Shown piece after piece: positions 1 through 9,028 of a stretch of DNA of 64,000 bases. Made by a program: the position numbers and the translations under genes. This stretch comes from Comamonas resistens (GTDB lineage Bacteria; Pseudomonadota; Gammaproteobacteria; Burkholderiales; Burkholderiaceae_C). Below the pieces are notes generated by a model that saw only the letters and a list, made by a program, of their open reading frames with translations, made no database searches and was not told the DNA's origin. Positions within the stretch are counted from its first letter, which is position 1; each line of letters opens with the position of its first letter. The stretch is taken from positions 3,534,001 to 3,598,000 of the forward strand of contig NZ_CP125947.1 of assembly GCF_030064165.1 (NCBI RefSeq). Direction: 5' to 3'.

Positions 1-1575
1 CCTCTGGCCCGCATCGCCGGGCAGCCGAAAGCGCGAGACGGCTTGCTGCAAACGGCGGGTCTGCGCTTCCTGTGAGCCGGCAGCGGCCGCTGCCTCCTCC
101 ACCAGGGCCGCGTTCTGCTGCGTGTTCTGGTCCATCTGGGTCACGGCCTGGTTGACCTGGGAAATGCCCGAAGCCTGCTCCTGGGAAGCGGCCGAGATCT
201 CGCCCATGATGTCCGTCACACGCTGCACCGATGCCACGATCTGCTGCATCAGCTCGCCCGCATGCGCCACCTGGGCCGAGCCTTCGTCCACCTTGGTCAC
301 GGAGTCCTCGATCAGACCCTTGATCTCCTTGGCCGCCGTGGCCGAGCGCTGGGCCAGCGCCCGCACTTCGGAGGCCACCACGGCAAAGCCCTTGCCCTGC
401 TCGCCGGCACGCGCCGCTTCCACGGCGGCATTGAGCGCCAGGATATTGGTCTGGAAGGCAATGCTGTCGATGACGGTGACAATTTCCGCCATGCGCCTGG
501 AGCTGTCGGCCAACGCGCCGATGGTGGCAACAGCCTCCGTGCCGGCCTGACCGCCGCGCACGGCCACCTCCAGGCTGCTGGCGGCCAGTTGATTGGCCTG
601 ACGCGCGTTGTCGGCATTCTGGCTGACGGTGGAAGACAGCTGCTCCATGCTTGCCGCAGTCTCCTGCAGGGCCGAAGCCTGCTGCTCGGTACGGCTGCTC
701 AGATTGGCATTGCCCAAGGCAATCTCCTGCGCCGCAACGCCGATCTCGTTCACGCCCTGGCGCACTTCGGTCACCATGCCGCTCAGGCTGGCCTGCATGC
801 GCTGCAGCGAAGCCATCAGGCGGCCGATCTCGTGATGAGCTTCGGGGATACGGCCCGTCAGATCGCCCTGCGCCACGGTTTCCAGCACGCTGTTGGCCTC
901 GGCTATGGGGAGCAGTACCTGGTTGCGAATGAACAGCCAGCAGCCCACGGCCAGCGCCAGGCCCAACACCATCAGCGCCGTGCTTCCGGCCAAGGCCTGA
1001 GATTGCGAAGCCTGGGCCTCGGCAATCAGGCTGTGCGAGCGCTGGTCCGCCGCCTCCAGATAGGTGCGGGTGGCCGCTGTCAGACCTTGCAGGGCATTGC
1101 GCCGCTCGGCGCGCATGGCCGTGCCGTAGTAACCTTCCTCATTACCGCTGCGCAAAGCCTGGGCACTGCGCTGCGCCATGTCCTTGTAGACCTGGAAGGC
1201 CTTGACCAGGGCACGGGCGCGCTCCTGCTCGTCCGGCAAGGCCTTGCCCTCGGTCTCGGCCAGAAAGGCCTGGGCCTGCTTGTCGGCACTGGCCAGCGCT
1301 TTTTCCGCATCGCCCACAGCCTCCTCCAGCGCAGCCTTGTCACCACGCAGCAATTCGCGGTAGCCCGTGGAAAACTCCAGCCGGTTCTCCACGATATGGA
1401 TCTGCATCTGCTTGATGGCCATCAACCGGCCCTGAAAAAAATCGTACTGAGCCTGGGTTCCTGCAGCGCCCTTGACCGTGCTGTGCAGGCCTTCACCTAT
1501 GGCCACCGCCAGGGCCAGCAGCATCAGGACCAGCACCAGGATCAACCCCTTGCGGATACTCAGAAATCGGAACAT
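1..1575 (-). CDS. Methyl-accepting chemotaxis protein, 3' end outside window
   Basis: Transmembrane chemoreceptor signalling to CheA/CheW. 525 codons are visible and the C-terminus lies beyond base 1. The start at 1575 reads [19 protein letters not shown], a first membrane helix directly after a short basic N-terminus. A roughly 160-residue helical periplasmic four-helix-bundle type sensor region follows, then a second membrane helix encoded near 900-1000 ([17 protein letters not shown]), a HAMP segment, and the signalling domain. The highly conserved hairpin tip is clear ([20 protein letters not shown], encoded near 390-455), followed by [12 protein letters not shown]. No C-terminal NWETF-like pentapeptide can be judged because the end is missing. 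The family is certain; the ligand is unknown. It stands alone downstream of the two-component pair, separated by 338 bp. Confidence 0.95.
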   Translation of the reverse strand, partial: MFRFLSIRKGLILVLVLMLLALAVAIGEGLHSTVKGAAGTQAQYDFFQGRLMAIKQMQIHIVENRLEFSTGYRELLRGDKAALEEAVGDAEKALASADKQAQAFLAETEGKALPDEQERARALVKAFQVYKDMAQRSAQALRSGNEEGYYGTAMRAERRNALQGLTAATRTYLEAADQRSHSLIAEAQASQSQALAGSTALMVLGLALAVGCWLFIRNQVLLPIAEANSVLETVAQGDLTGRIPEAHHEIGRLMASLQRMQASLSGMVTEVRQGVNEIGVAAQEIALGNANLSSRTEQQASALQETAASMEQLSSTVSQNADNARQANQLAASSLEVAVRGGQAGTEAVATIGALADSSRRMAEIVTVIDSIAFQTNILALNAAVEAARAGEQGKGFAVVASEVRALAQRSATAAKEIKGLIEDSVTKVDEGSAQVAHAGELMQQIVASVQRVTDIMGEISAASQEQASGISQVNQAVTQMDQNTQQNAALVEEAAAAAGSQEAQTRRLQQAVSRFRLPGDAGQR

Positions 1576-1913
1576 CGAAAACTCCCGTTGTGAACAACTA
1601 CCTTCACCGCAACACAGGCCAATGCTGACGACGCGGCCGTCCGATTGTGCGCATCCCTGCCCTGCAGGTATCGCTGGAAAAACAGGTATTCGACCATCCA
1701 GCCCGGGCGACCGACAGCGCCCGCACACTCAGGTAAAACGGGTGTATTGCAAAAGTCGGTGCCCACTCGTAGGTCAGCAGCTGTGCTACCTCAGGCTGCG
1801 GTGCTGCGGCGGCGGCTCCATGCGCAGACAAACGGGCTGGCTCCTCACCAGCACTGCTCCAGCAACCACCTCAAGGCAGCAACGACAAAAAACATTGCTG
1901 CAGAGCAGTCAGC
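1576..1913. other. Intergenic region between chemoreceptor and response regulator
   Basis: 338 bp upstream of the chemoreceptor start and downstream of the response-regulator stop, both on the minus strand. The six-frame ORFs here have no recognisable domain and look like noise. No convincing sigma-28 or sigma-54 box was found by eye. A short T-rich stretch near 1885-1900 on the minus strand follows a weak stem and could end the regulator transcript, but the stem is too short to call. Confidence 0.4.
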
Positions 1914-3308
1914 TCAGGTCTTGAGCCCCAGCCGCGCAAGCTTTTTGATCAAGCCAACACGCGAAATACCCAGACGCCGCGCGGCTTCGGATTGATTGCT
2001 GCCCGCCTGCTCCATCGCGTCACGGATCATGCGGGTTTCCAGCTCGGCAATGGCTGCATCCAATGCACCAGCTTCCATCGACACTGGTGCAATTGCTGCA
2101 CTGATCTCGGGCAGGCTCATGCTCTCGCCACTGGCAAACTTCAGCAGATCCACATCGACCAGCTCGCTGTCCGGCATGATCAGCGCGCCCGCGGACTCGA
2201 CCGTAGCGCGCAGTTGGCGCACATTGCCTGGCCATTCATGTGCGGCCAGCCAGCTCAGCGCTTCAGGCGTCAGACGCGCATGGCTGGCCACGCCGCGTAA
2301 AAAGCGCGCCGCCAGCAGTGGCACATCGTCTTGTCGCTCGGCCAAGGACGGCGTACGCAACACCATACCTTTCAACCGGTAATAAAGGTCTTCGCGAAAG
2401 CTGCCCTCGCGCACCATGGCTTCCAGATCGCGGTGAGTCGCTGCCACCAGCCGCACATCGGCTTTTTTCAGCTCTCGCCCGCCCACGGGCATAAAGCTGC
2501 CTTCTTGCAAAAAGCGTAGCAACTTGACCTGCATGGGCGCGGGCATCTCACCCACTTCGTCGAGAAACAAGGTGCCGCCATGCGCGGTTTCCACCAAGCC
2601 GGGCTGGTCGCGATACGCACCGGTAAAACTGCCTTTGAGGTGGCCAAACAGCTCACTTTCCAGCAACTCCGCAGACAGCGCCCCGCAATGAATCACGGCA
2701 AACGGACCGCCGCTTCGGCGGCTTCCCTGGTGCAAAGCTCGCGCCACCAGCTCCTTGCCCGTACCCGTGGGGCCCAGCACGATCACATTGACCGAGGTGG
2801 CAGCCACACGCTGCACCATGGCGCGCAACTGCAGCATGCAGGCAGTCTGTCCGACCAGGCCCATTTCGCCATTGCCGTGCGCCAAGCTGGCGGCGCGCAA
2901 CTCGCGCAACTCTTCATCCAGCCGCGCCTTGTGCATGGCGCGGGTGACAACAAAGCGCAGCATGTCCGGATCAATCGGCTTGGTGAGAAAGTCCCACACG
3001 CCCTGTTCCGCCGCACGTAGCGCTAGGTCACGATCTCCATGGCCGCTGAGCACCACCACCACCGCCGAAGAAAAATGCGGAATCAGCGAAAGCCCCGCCT
3101 CGGGGTCCATGCTGGGCGGCATGGCCAGATCCAGCAACACCACCTGCGGTGGGTCTTGCACAAAGGCCTGCAAGGCTTCATCCACATCGCCGGCCACCGA
3201 GACCCTGTGGCCCAGATTGCGCAAAAAAGAACTACCCAGGCGCTGATAGGCGGGCTCGTCATCGACCAGCAAAATATGGCCTACAGCGGAAGTCTGCACT
3301 TTATTCAT
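1914..3308 (-). CDS. Sigma-54-dependent response regulator (NtrC family)
   Basis: 464-residue activator of RNA polymerase sigma-54 holoenzyme, phosphorylated by the kinase encoded just upstream. The receiver domain covers residues 10-125, with acidic pair D16/D17, phospho-acceptor D60 (VVLLDLAMP) and K110. The AAA+ domain covers about 150-385: Walker A GPTGTGKE at 179-186, Walker B GGTLFLDEVGEM at 244-255, and arginine-rich C-part GNVRQLRATVE. The sigma-54 contact loop reads GSFTGA (226-231) where most family members have GAFTGA. A Fis-type helix-turn-helix closes the protein (NQSEAARRLGISRVGLIKKL). Start and kinase stop overlap by 4 bp (ATGA), so the two genes are translationally coupled. 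The architecture resembles PrsR/AtoC-like regulators; the target genes are unknown. Confidence 0.95.
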   Translation of the reverse strand: MNKVQTSAVGHILLVDDEPAYQRLGSSFLRNLGHRVSVAGDVDEALQAFVQDPPQVVLLDLAMPPSMDPEAGLSLIPHFSSAVVVVLSGHGDRDLALRAAEQGVWDFLTKPIDPDMLRFVVTRAMHKARLDEELRELRAASLAHGNGEMGLVGQTACMLQLRAMVQRVAATSVNVIVLGPTGTGKELVARALHQGSRRSGGPFAVIHCGALSAELLESELFGHLKGSFTGAYRDQPGLVETAHGGTLFLDEVGEMPAPMQVKLLRFLQEGSFMPVGGRELKKADVRLVAATHRDLEAMVREGSFREDLYYRLKGMVLRTPSLAERQDDVPLLAARFLRGVASHARLTPEALSWLAAHEWPGNVRQLRATVESAGALIMPDSELVDVDLLKFASGESMSLPEISAAIAPVSMEAGALDAAIAELETRMIRDAMEQAGSNQSEAARRLGISRVGLIKKLARLGLKT

Positions 3309-5134
3309 AGAGGTGAGGTCTGCGGAAAACGCAGCGTAAAACAGGTTTGCCAGGGTGCACGCGTGCTCAGTTCGGCAGTTCCTCCATGGGCCGCCATGAT
3401 GCGTGCAACAATGGCCAGGCCAAGCCCTGTTCCGCCAGGGCTGCGCGATGCAAAGGGTTGAAAAATCTGCTCGCGCATGTCGGCAGGAATGCCAGGGCCG
3501 TCATCGCAAACATGGACCAGCAGTTGCTGGGCGCTGCTCTCCACATCCACATAGATGCGCCGCTGGCCTGCCGCAGCCTTGGCATTGGACAAAAGATTGC
3601 TCACGGCCTGATCAAAGCGCACCGGGTCCACCAGTGCCTGCACAGGCTGCGCCAGAACCGCGCCAAGCTCGATGCCCGGCACATGTCTTGCCAGGCTCTG
3701 CATACGCGCCGCAATATCGGTTTGCACGGGCTGAATCTGCCAGGGTTTGGCGTAGTCCAGCAGATCTTCGGTCAACCGCGAGATACGGCCAATCTGCGCA
3801 TTGACCTCCTGGCGCGTCTCCGCAGGCGACATGGCCACCGCCATGCTGATGATGTTGAGCGGGTTGCGCACATCGTGCGCAACCGTGGCGGCCAGCGAAC
3901 CCAACTCAGCCAGCCGTGCCTGCAACTGGTACTCACGCTCACGCTGCTGGGCCAGCTCCGCCAGTTCCACCTGGGTGGCGGCATCCGCCAGCGTGGCACC
4001 AAACAGCTCCACCCAGTGGCGCTGGCCGGGTGATGCTTCATCGAACCCCGTCAAGATGGTTTGCCATTCGGCGCCCGCATGGCTGCTTGATTTGGTGCAG
4101 CACATGGTGGGCGCATGGGTCTGCGCCCCGGCAGTGGCCAACACCTGCATGCTGCGCTGCAATTGCACGCATACATTGAGGCCCATGCGTTGCGAGGCCA
4201 TTTGGGCTGCGTTGTCTGCCAAGGTCTCCATCGATGCGCCCTGGCTGAGCTGACCACGCCACTGGCGCAAATCGGCAGCCGATGGAACACCGCCCGGGTA
4301 GACCAGCTTGGCTGCAATGCGCCAAACCGGCCCGCTCAATGCCACACAGGTTGCGGCAACCACCACGGCATTCAGCCACCTGGAATCCATGGGCAGCAGC
4401 ACCGTCAGCGGCACCACCATCACGCACAACAAGATCAGCAAGGCCGACGCCAGCGCACGCCGCGCCCAGACATTCGCCACAAACACGCGGTAGCGCAGGA
4501 TGCCGTACACCAGGATCACCGGGTAGGCAGGCGCAGCCAGCACCTGCCAGGGGTACACAGGAATATCCAGCGCCGCAAAAAGATAGCCCGACATGGCCAT
4601 CAAGCCCCAACCGCAAGACACGGCAACCGCCGCAATTTGCCGCCGCCGCTGCGAAGACGCATGCCACCACCCGACTGCCAGCGCCAGCATGCCGCCAGCA
4701 GCCAGCACGACCCAGGCAATGCTGCTGATCCAGCCATGGATATTGGGCACCACCACCCATTCCACCCCCGTAAAAGGCGGGAAATGCTTGAACTCCCCAG
4801 GCCACCCAACCAGGGACTGGACAGTGGCCAACCCCGCCATTGCATAGGCCAGGCGCATCCATCCCGGCCTGATGGCAACCTCGCAAAAAATCACACAGAA
4901 ATGCAAAAAAGCGGCGGACGTCAACGGTAGCGATGACAGCAGCAGCATGGCCACGGGCGCGGTCTCGATACCAGCCCAGTTGGGCAGCTCATTGCCCACA
5001 ATCCAGGCCGCGACACCCAGCAGAAAGATCACCAGCAGACGCGCGCCTTGCACCTGCCGGGCCCAGTTCATCAGCACGGCACTGAGCGCCAGCGTTTCGA
5101 TCAAGGTCAGCAACAAAGCAATATGGATGAGCAT
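3305..5134 (-). CDS. Membrane sensor histidine kinase with multi-helix N-terminal sensor
   Basis: Sensor kinase partner of the overlapping NtrC-type regulator. With the start at 5134 (MLIHIALLLTLIE) it has 609 residues. An alternative start at 5209 adds 25 non-conserved-looking residues ahead of the first helix, so the internal start is preferred. Residues 1-275 hold about eight hydrophobic helices, like the 7TM histidine-kinase N-terminal module. Residues 280-400 are a cytoplasmic linker, possibly a degenerate GAF. The H-box is VAHDVRNPLNIIS with H420, the N-box is SNLLSNAKAA (about 512-521), G1 is DDGPG (544-548) and G2 is GGTGLGLA (567-574). All catalytic boxes are intact. The layout is similar to PrsK-type kinases, but no PEP-CTERM or exosortase gene is in the window, so the signal is unassigned. 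Confidence 0.93.
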   Translation of the reverse strand: MLIHIALLLTLIETLALSAVLMNWARQVQGARLLVIFLLGVAAWIVGNELPNWAGIETAPVAMLLLSSLPLTSAAFLHFCVIFCEVAIRPGWMRLAYAMAGLATVQSLVGWPGEFKHFPPFTGVEWVVVPNIHGWISSIAWVVLAAGGMLALAVGWWHASSQRRRQIAAVAVSCGWGLMAMSGYLFAALDIPVYPWQVLAAPAYPVILVYGILRYRVFVANVWARRALASALLILLCVMVVPLTVLLPMDSRWLNAVVVAATCVALSGPVWRIAAKLVYPGGVPSAADLRQWRGQLSQGASMETLADNAAQMASQRMGLNVCVQLQRSMQVLATAGAQTHAPTMCCTKSSSHAGAEWQTILTGFDEASPGQRHWVELFGATLADAATQVELAELAQQREREYQLQARLAELGSLAATVAHDVRNPLNIISMAVAMSPAETRQEVNAQIGRISRLTEDLLDYAKPWQIQPVQTDIAARMQSLARHVPGIELGAVLAQPVQALVDPVRFDQAVSNLLSNAKAAAGQRRIYVDVESSAQQLLVHVCDDGPGIPADMREQIFQPFASRSPGGTGLGLAIVARIMAAHGGTAELSTRAPWQTCFTLRFPQTSPL

Positions 5135-5183
5135 GGCCTGCACTGTAAACAGCGTTGACGATTTGCGATAGCAAACTGCCCCA

Positions 5184-5206
5184 ACCTGTATACGACGTTT
5201 ACAGGT
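5184..5206. promoter_or_regulatory. Inverted repeat ACCTGTA-N9-TACAGGT
   Basis: Perfect 7-bp arms separated by 9 bp lie in the divergent region between the kinase-regulator operon and the DUF4166 gene. The placement about 50 bp upstream of the chosen kinase start suggests an operator for a DNA-binding regulator. Inference only; no other copy was noticed in the window. Confidence 0.4.
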
Positions 5207-5243
5207 CATAAAAATAATTCAATGAAATCAATGCACTAGAAAA

Positions 5244-5258
5244 TGGCACGGTTGCTGC
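5244..5258 (+). promoter_or_regulatory. Sigma-54-like promoter element
   Basis: TGGCAC-N5-CTGC has the GG and GC dinucleotides with the 10-bp gap required of -24/-12 promoters and one mismatch to TGGCAC-N5-TTGC. It lies 13 bp before the annotated start of the DUF4166 gene, so the expected transcript would begin almost at the start codon. It may be fortuitous, but the NtrC-type regulator next door makes it worth noting. Confidence 0.3.
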
Positions 5259-5270
5259 GTAGCTATAGCC

Positions 5271-5909
5271 ATGCACACCACACCCCACTCCACTGCAGGC
5301 GCTACCGCTCAGCCAGAGCTGGATTTCGCCCTATTGGCGGGCGTTGCGGCCTGGCAGCAACTCTCGCCCGCCATACGCAAGCGCTTTGCCGCCGGGCATG
5401 GAGATGTCGCCTATCACGGCAGCTTGCAACTGCAGGCCTCTGTGATTGGCCGCGTGTTTGGCGCTATTGCCCGCTTGTTTGGCAGCCCGCTGGCAGCCAG
5501 GCGCAAACACCCGGTGGCAGCCACGGTCAACGTTCTGAGCGATGGACAAGGCGGCGTGATTTGGGAACGGCATCTGGGCCAAGCCGGCCAGACAGGCAGC
5601 CAGTGCGTGCGATCCACCAAACGGCTGGGACCTGGTGGCGGGCTCGATGAATGCACGGACGGCGGCCTTTCCATGCGACTTGAGGTCTGCGTGGAGGAAG
5701 GTGCCCTGGTCTTCTACAGCCGCCACTACTTTCTGCTGCTGGGTCGCTGGCGCCTGCGGGTGCCCAGCCTGTTGACCCCCGGCACCTGCCGCGTGGAACA
5801 CCGCGACGAAGGCCCGGGCTGCTTTCGCTTCACGCTGGACATGAAGCACCCGCTATGGGGCCACACCTTTCACCAAACCGGGATTTTTCACGACCCCAAG
5901 GAGTCATGA
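5271..5909 (+). CDS. DUF4166 domain protein
   Basis: 212 residues, soluble, no signal peptide. It fits the DUF4166 family: an N-terminal LLAGVAAWQQLSPAIRKRFA helix, a YHGSLQL strand, and a C-terminal barrel-like part ending HPLWGHTFHQTGIFHD. The biochemical role of the family is not established. It usually travels with SDR epimerases and saccharopine-dehydrogenase-like proteins, and here it is followed one base later by such an epimerase, so the two are co-transcribed and probably translationally coupled through AAGGAG located inside its last codons. The start at 5271 has no good ribosome-binding site, but no later in-frame Met occurs before the conserved core. Confidence 0.8.
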   Translation: MHTTPHSTAGATAQPELDFALLAGVAAWQQLSPAIRKRFAAGHGDVAYHGSLQLQASVIGRVFGAIARLFGSPLAARRKHPVAATVNVLSDGQGGVIWERHLGQAGQTGSQCVRSTKRLGPGGGLDECTDGGLSMRLEVCVEEGALVFYSRHYFLLLGRWRLRVPSLLTPGTCRVEHRDEGPGCFRFTLDMKHPLWGHTFHQTGIFHDPKES

Positions 5910-5910
5910 G

Positions 5911-7422
5911 ATGAACATGCATCTTGTTTTCGCCGTCATGAGCTTTCAAGCCTTGGTCGGTGCTTTTGACAACTTCTGGCACCACGAACTGGAGGCCAGA
6001 CTGCCGCAGCGCATATCCGCCCGCCACGAACTGCGCCTGCACTCTGTGCGTGAGGCCATTTATGGCCTGCTGTTTGCCGGGCTTGCCTGGGTCCAGTGGC
6101 AAGGCTGGTGGGTCATGCTGCCTGCGGGCCTGCTGCTGGTGGAAATGTTCATCACCATTGCCGATTTTCTGGAGGAAGACCGCAGCCGCAAGCTCCCGCC
6201 GCTGGAGCGCGCCCTGCACACGGTGCTGGCTGTCAGCTACGGCCTGCTGCTGGGTGTGATTGCCCCCTTGTTCTGGCAAGCGGCGCAGCGCCCCTCGGCA
6301 TTGATGCTGACCTCTTATGGTCTGTGGTCCTGGCTATTCAGCGTGGCCTCCATCGGCGTATTGGCCTGGAGCGTACGCAATGCCATTGCCGTGCGTGAAC
6401 TGGGGCGCATGGTCGCCCCCCTGATGGATCCGCCCGCAAACCCGCAGGCCCGGGCGCAAGCGATTGGCCGATTGACCGTGCTGGTGACCGGTGGTACAGG
6501 TTTCATAGGTACGGCGCTGGTGCAAAAGCTGCTAAGTGAAGGCCGCCGCGTGATTGTGCTGACCCGCGATCCGCTCCAGGCCCGCGCTGCTCTGGGGCCA
6601 ATGGTGTGGTGCGTGGACCGACTGGACGATATTCCGTCGGAAACACATATCGACGCCGTGGTGAACCTGGCTGGCGCAGGTATTCTGGGCGCACCGTGGA
6701 CCCAAGCCCGCCGCCAATTGCTGGTAGGCAGCCGCCTGGAGATTGCCCGGCAACTGCGCCAGCTCATGCAGCGGCTGGAGCGCAAACCCGAAGTGCTGAT
6801 CACCGCATCTGCCGTGGGTTATTACGGCGTACCTGACAACGACGATGCTTTGACAGAGAGTGCGCCTGCCCAATCCGGCTGCTTTCAGTCCGAGCTATGC
6901 GTCGCGATCGAAGCGGCTGCGCTGCAAAACCAGGACATGGGCATTCGTGTGGTCTGTCTGCGCCCCGGCATTGTGCTGGGCAAGGATGGGGGGGCCTACC
7001 CGGCTCTGGCTTTTGCCGCCCGTCTGGGCCTGGGCGCGACACTGGGCACGGGTCGGCAAGTCATGCCCTGGATTCACCGCGACGATGTACTGGGCCTGAT
7101 TACCCACGCCATGGCCGAGCCCGCAGTGCAAGGCCCGCTCAATGCAGTAGCTCCGCAAATGCCCAGCCAGCAAGGCTTCACGCGGGCACTGGCCGCATCT
7201 CTGGGCCGCAATGCCTGGCTGCGCCTGCCTGCATGGCCGCTGCGCCTGGGTCTTGGCGAGATGTCGCAACTGCTGCTGTGTGGGCAAAACGCCGTGCCAA
7301 CGCGGGCGCTGGCCAGCGGTTACCGCTTTACCCACGCCAGTCTGGAGAGCGCCCTGGCGGTTCTGGCGCATCCAACTTCAGAGCAGGCGGCGCCGGTCGC
7401 GCTTTATCAAGAGGCCTCTTGA
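5911..7422 (+). CDS. Membrane-anchored TIGR01777-type SDR epimerase
   Basis: 503 residues. Residues 1-165 contain about four to five hydrophobic helices (FAVMSFQALVGAFDNF, WWVMLPAGLLLVEMFITI and others). Residues 188-490 are an extended short-chain dehydrogenase of the YfcH/SDR39U1 type: nucleotide-binding LVTGGTGFIGTALVQ near 190-204, VNLAGAGILGAPW, SAVGYYG, RPGIVLGKDGGA and WIHRDDV. The substrate is unknown for this family. Fusion of a membrane domain to the epimerase and coupling to DUF4166 suggest that the pair works at the inner membrane. A ribosome-binding site AAGGAG precedes the start. Confidence 0.85.
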   Translation: MNMHLVFAVMSFQALVGAFDNFWHHELEARLPQRISARHELRLHSVREAIYGLLFAGLAWVQWQGWWVMLPAGLLLVEMFITIADFLEEDRSRKLPPLERALHTVLAVSYGLLLGVIAPLFWQAAQRPSALMLTSYGLWSWLFSVASIGVLAWSVRNAIAVRELGRMVAPLMDPPANPQARAQAIGRLTVLVTGGTGFIGTALVQKLLSEGRRVIVLTRDPLQARAALGPMVWCVDRLDDIPSETHIDAVVNLAGAGILGAPWTQARRQLLVGSRLEIARQLRQLMQRLERKPEVLITASAVGYYGVPDNDDALTESAPAQSGCFQSELCVAIEAAALQNQDMGIRVVCLRPGIVLGKDGGAYPALAFAARLGLGATLGTGRQVMPWIHRDDVLGLITHAMAEPAVQGPLNAVAPQMPSQQGFTRALAASLGRNAWLRLPAWPLRLGLGEMSQLLLCGQNAVPTRALASGYRFTHASLESALAVLAHPTSEQAAPVALYQEAS

Positions 7423-7505
7423 CACCTCCCAACCCACTGCCCAGCACTTTTCAAGCGCCATATCAATCTGTGGTGAAAAGCGCTATGCAGGACAATAGCG
7501 CCATC

Positions 7506-8873
7506 ATGACCCTCAAAGCCCCCGAACTGCTGCTGCCTGCCGGCTCGCTCGACAAGATGCGCGCCGCCTACGACTTTGGTGCCGACGCCGTCTACGCCGG
7601 CCAGCCGCGCTACAGCTTGCGCGCTCGCAACAACGAATTCCGCCTGGAGCAGATCGGCCAAGGCATTGCCGAGGCGCATGCGCGCGGCAAAAAGTTCTTC
7701 CTGACCAGCAATCTGATTGCGCACAACGACAAGGTGCGCACCTATCTGCGCGACATCGAACCCATCATCGCCATGAAGCCCGACGCCATGATCATGGCCG
7801 ACCCCGGGCTCATCATGATGGTCAAGGAAAAGTGGCCCGAGCAGGAAATCCACCTGTCCGTGCAGGCCAACACCACCAACCACGCCACCGTGAAGTTCTG
7901 GCAGAAGATGGGCGTCTCGCGCATCATCCTGTCGCGCGAGTTGAGCCTGGACGAGATCGAGAAGATCCGCCAGGAATGCCCCGACATGGAGCTGGAAGTG
8001 TTTGTGCACGGCGCGCTGTGCATCGCCTACTCGGGCCGCTGCCTGCTGTCGGGCTACTTCAACCGCCGCGACCCCAACCAGGGCACCTGCACCAACGCCT
8101 GCCGCTGGGACTACAAGACGCATGACGCGGCCGTGGACCCCAACACCGGCGAGGCGCTGGGCCAGACCATGGAAAACGGCTTCAACTTCGAGGAAGCCAA
8201 GAACGATCTGGACAACCAGTTCACCAGCACCTGCGGCGACCAGCAGCGCCATCCCAAGGCCGATGCCATCTATCTGCTCGAGGAAAAAGGCCGCCCCGGC
8301 GAGATGATGCCCATCATGGAAGATGAGCATGGCACCTACATCATGAACTCCAAGGACCTGCGCGCCGTGGAGCATGTCGAGCGCCTGACCAGGATCGGCG
8401 TGGACTCGCTCAAGATCGAAGGCCGCACCAAAAGCCTGTATTACGTGGCCCGCACGGCCCAGACCTACCGCCGCGCCATCGACGACGCCGTGGCCGGTCG
8501 CCCGTTCAACCCGCATCTGATCACCGAACTCGAAGGCCTGGCGAATCGCGGCTATACCGGCGGCCTGCTGGAGCGCCGCCCTGCCAATGACTACCAGAAC
8601 TACGAAACCGGCCACAGCGTGCTGCAGCGCAGCCACTTCGTGGGCGCGGTGCGCGGTTATGCCGACGGCATGGCCGAGATTGAAACCATGAACCGTTTCG
8701 CCGTCGGCGACACCATCGAAGTGATTCATCCCCAGGGCAACCGCCAGGTCAAGCTGGAGAAGATGTTCAACCTCGAAGGCCAGCCCGTGGAAGTCGCACA
8801 AGGCAACCCCGTGCGCGTGCGCATTCCGCTGGAAGGCCCTGTGGAAGGTGCGCTGATTTCGCGACTGCTGTAA
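7506..8873 (+). CDS. trhP: Peptidase U32-family tRNA hydroxylation protein TrhP (YegQ)
   Basis: 455 residues, close in sequence and length to E. coli YegQ/TrhP, which supports prephenate-dependent 5-hydroxylation of uridine 34 in tRNA. Conserved blocks seen: PELLLPAGSLDKMRAAYDFG, GADAVYAGQPRYSLR, the U32 signature EVFVHGALCIAYSGRCLLSG (about residue 164 on), cysteine-rich NQGTCTNACRW and EDEHGTYIMNSKDL. Start 7506 gives MTLKAPELLLP. Start 7485 (MQDNSAIMTL) is also in frame, but it lies inside a small dispersed-repeat-like sequence. The gene is monocistronic with a terminator just downstream. Confidence 0.93.
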   Translation: MTLKAPELLLPAGSLDKMRAAYDFGADAVYAGQPRYSLRARNNEFRLEQIGQGIAEAHARGKKFFLTSNLIAHNDKVRTYLRDIEPIIAMKPDAMIMADPGLIMMVKEKWPEQEIHLSVQANTTNHATVKFWQKMGVSRIILSRELSLDEIEKIRQECPDMELEVFVHGALCIAYSGRCLLSGYFNRRDPNQGTCTNACRWDYKTHDAAVDPNTGEALGQTMENGFNFEEAKNDLDNQFTSTCGDQQRHPKADAIYLLEEKGRPGEMMPIMEDEHGTYIMNSKDLRAVEHVERLTRIGVDSLKIEGRTKSLYYVARTAQTYRRAIDDAVAGRPFNPHLITELEGLANRGYTGGLLERRPANDYQNYETGHSVLQRSHFVGAVRGYADGMAEIETMNRFAVGDTIEVIHPQGNRQVKLEKMFNLEGQPVEVAQGNPVRVRIPLEGPVEGALISRLL

Positions 8874-8894
8874 GCTCGACCGGCTTTGCTTTTC

Positions 8895-8926
8895 CAACGC
8901 CCCATTCGCTGGGGCGTTGCTCTTTT
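8895..8926 (+). terminator. Rho-independent terminator after trhP
   Basis: CAACGCCCC and GGGGCGTTG form a perfect 9-bp stem with a 7-nt loop, followed by CTCTTTT. It sits 21 bp after the trhP stop. Confidence 0.85.
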
Positions 8927-9028
8927 GTCTATAGCTGCTTTCGCTCGCCCCGTCTTGAATTCACATTGATTTCATGCTGAAAGCGAATACCAACAAGCGC
9001 AAGCAGCTCCTCAATTTAAAGAACACAC

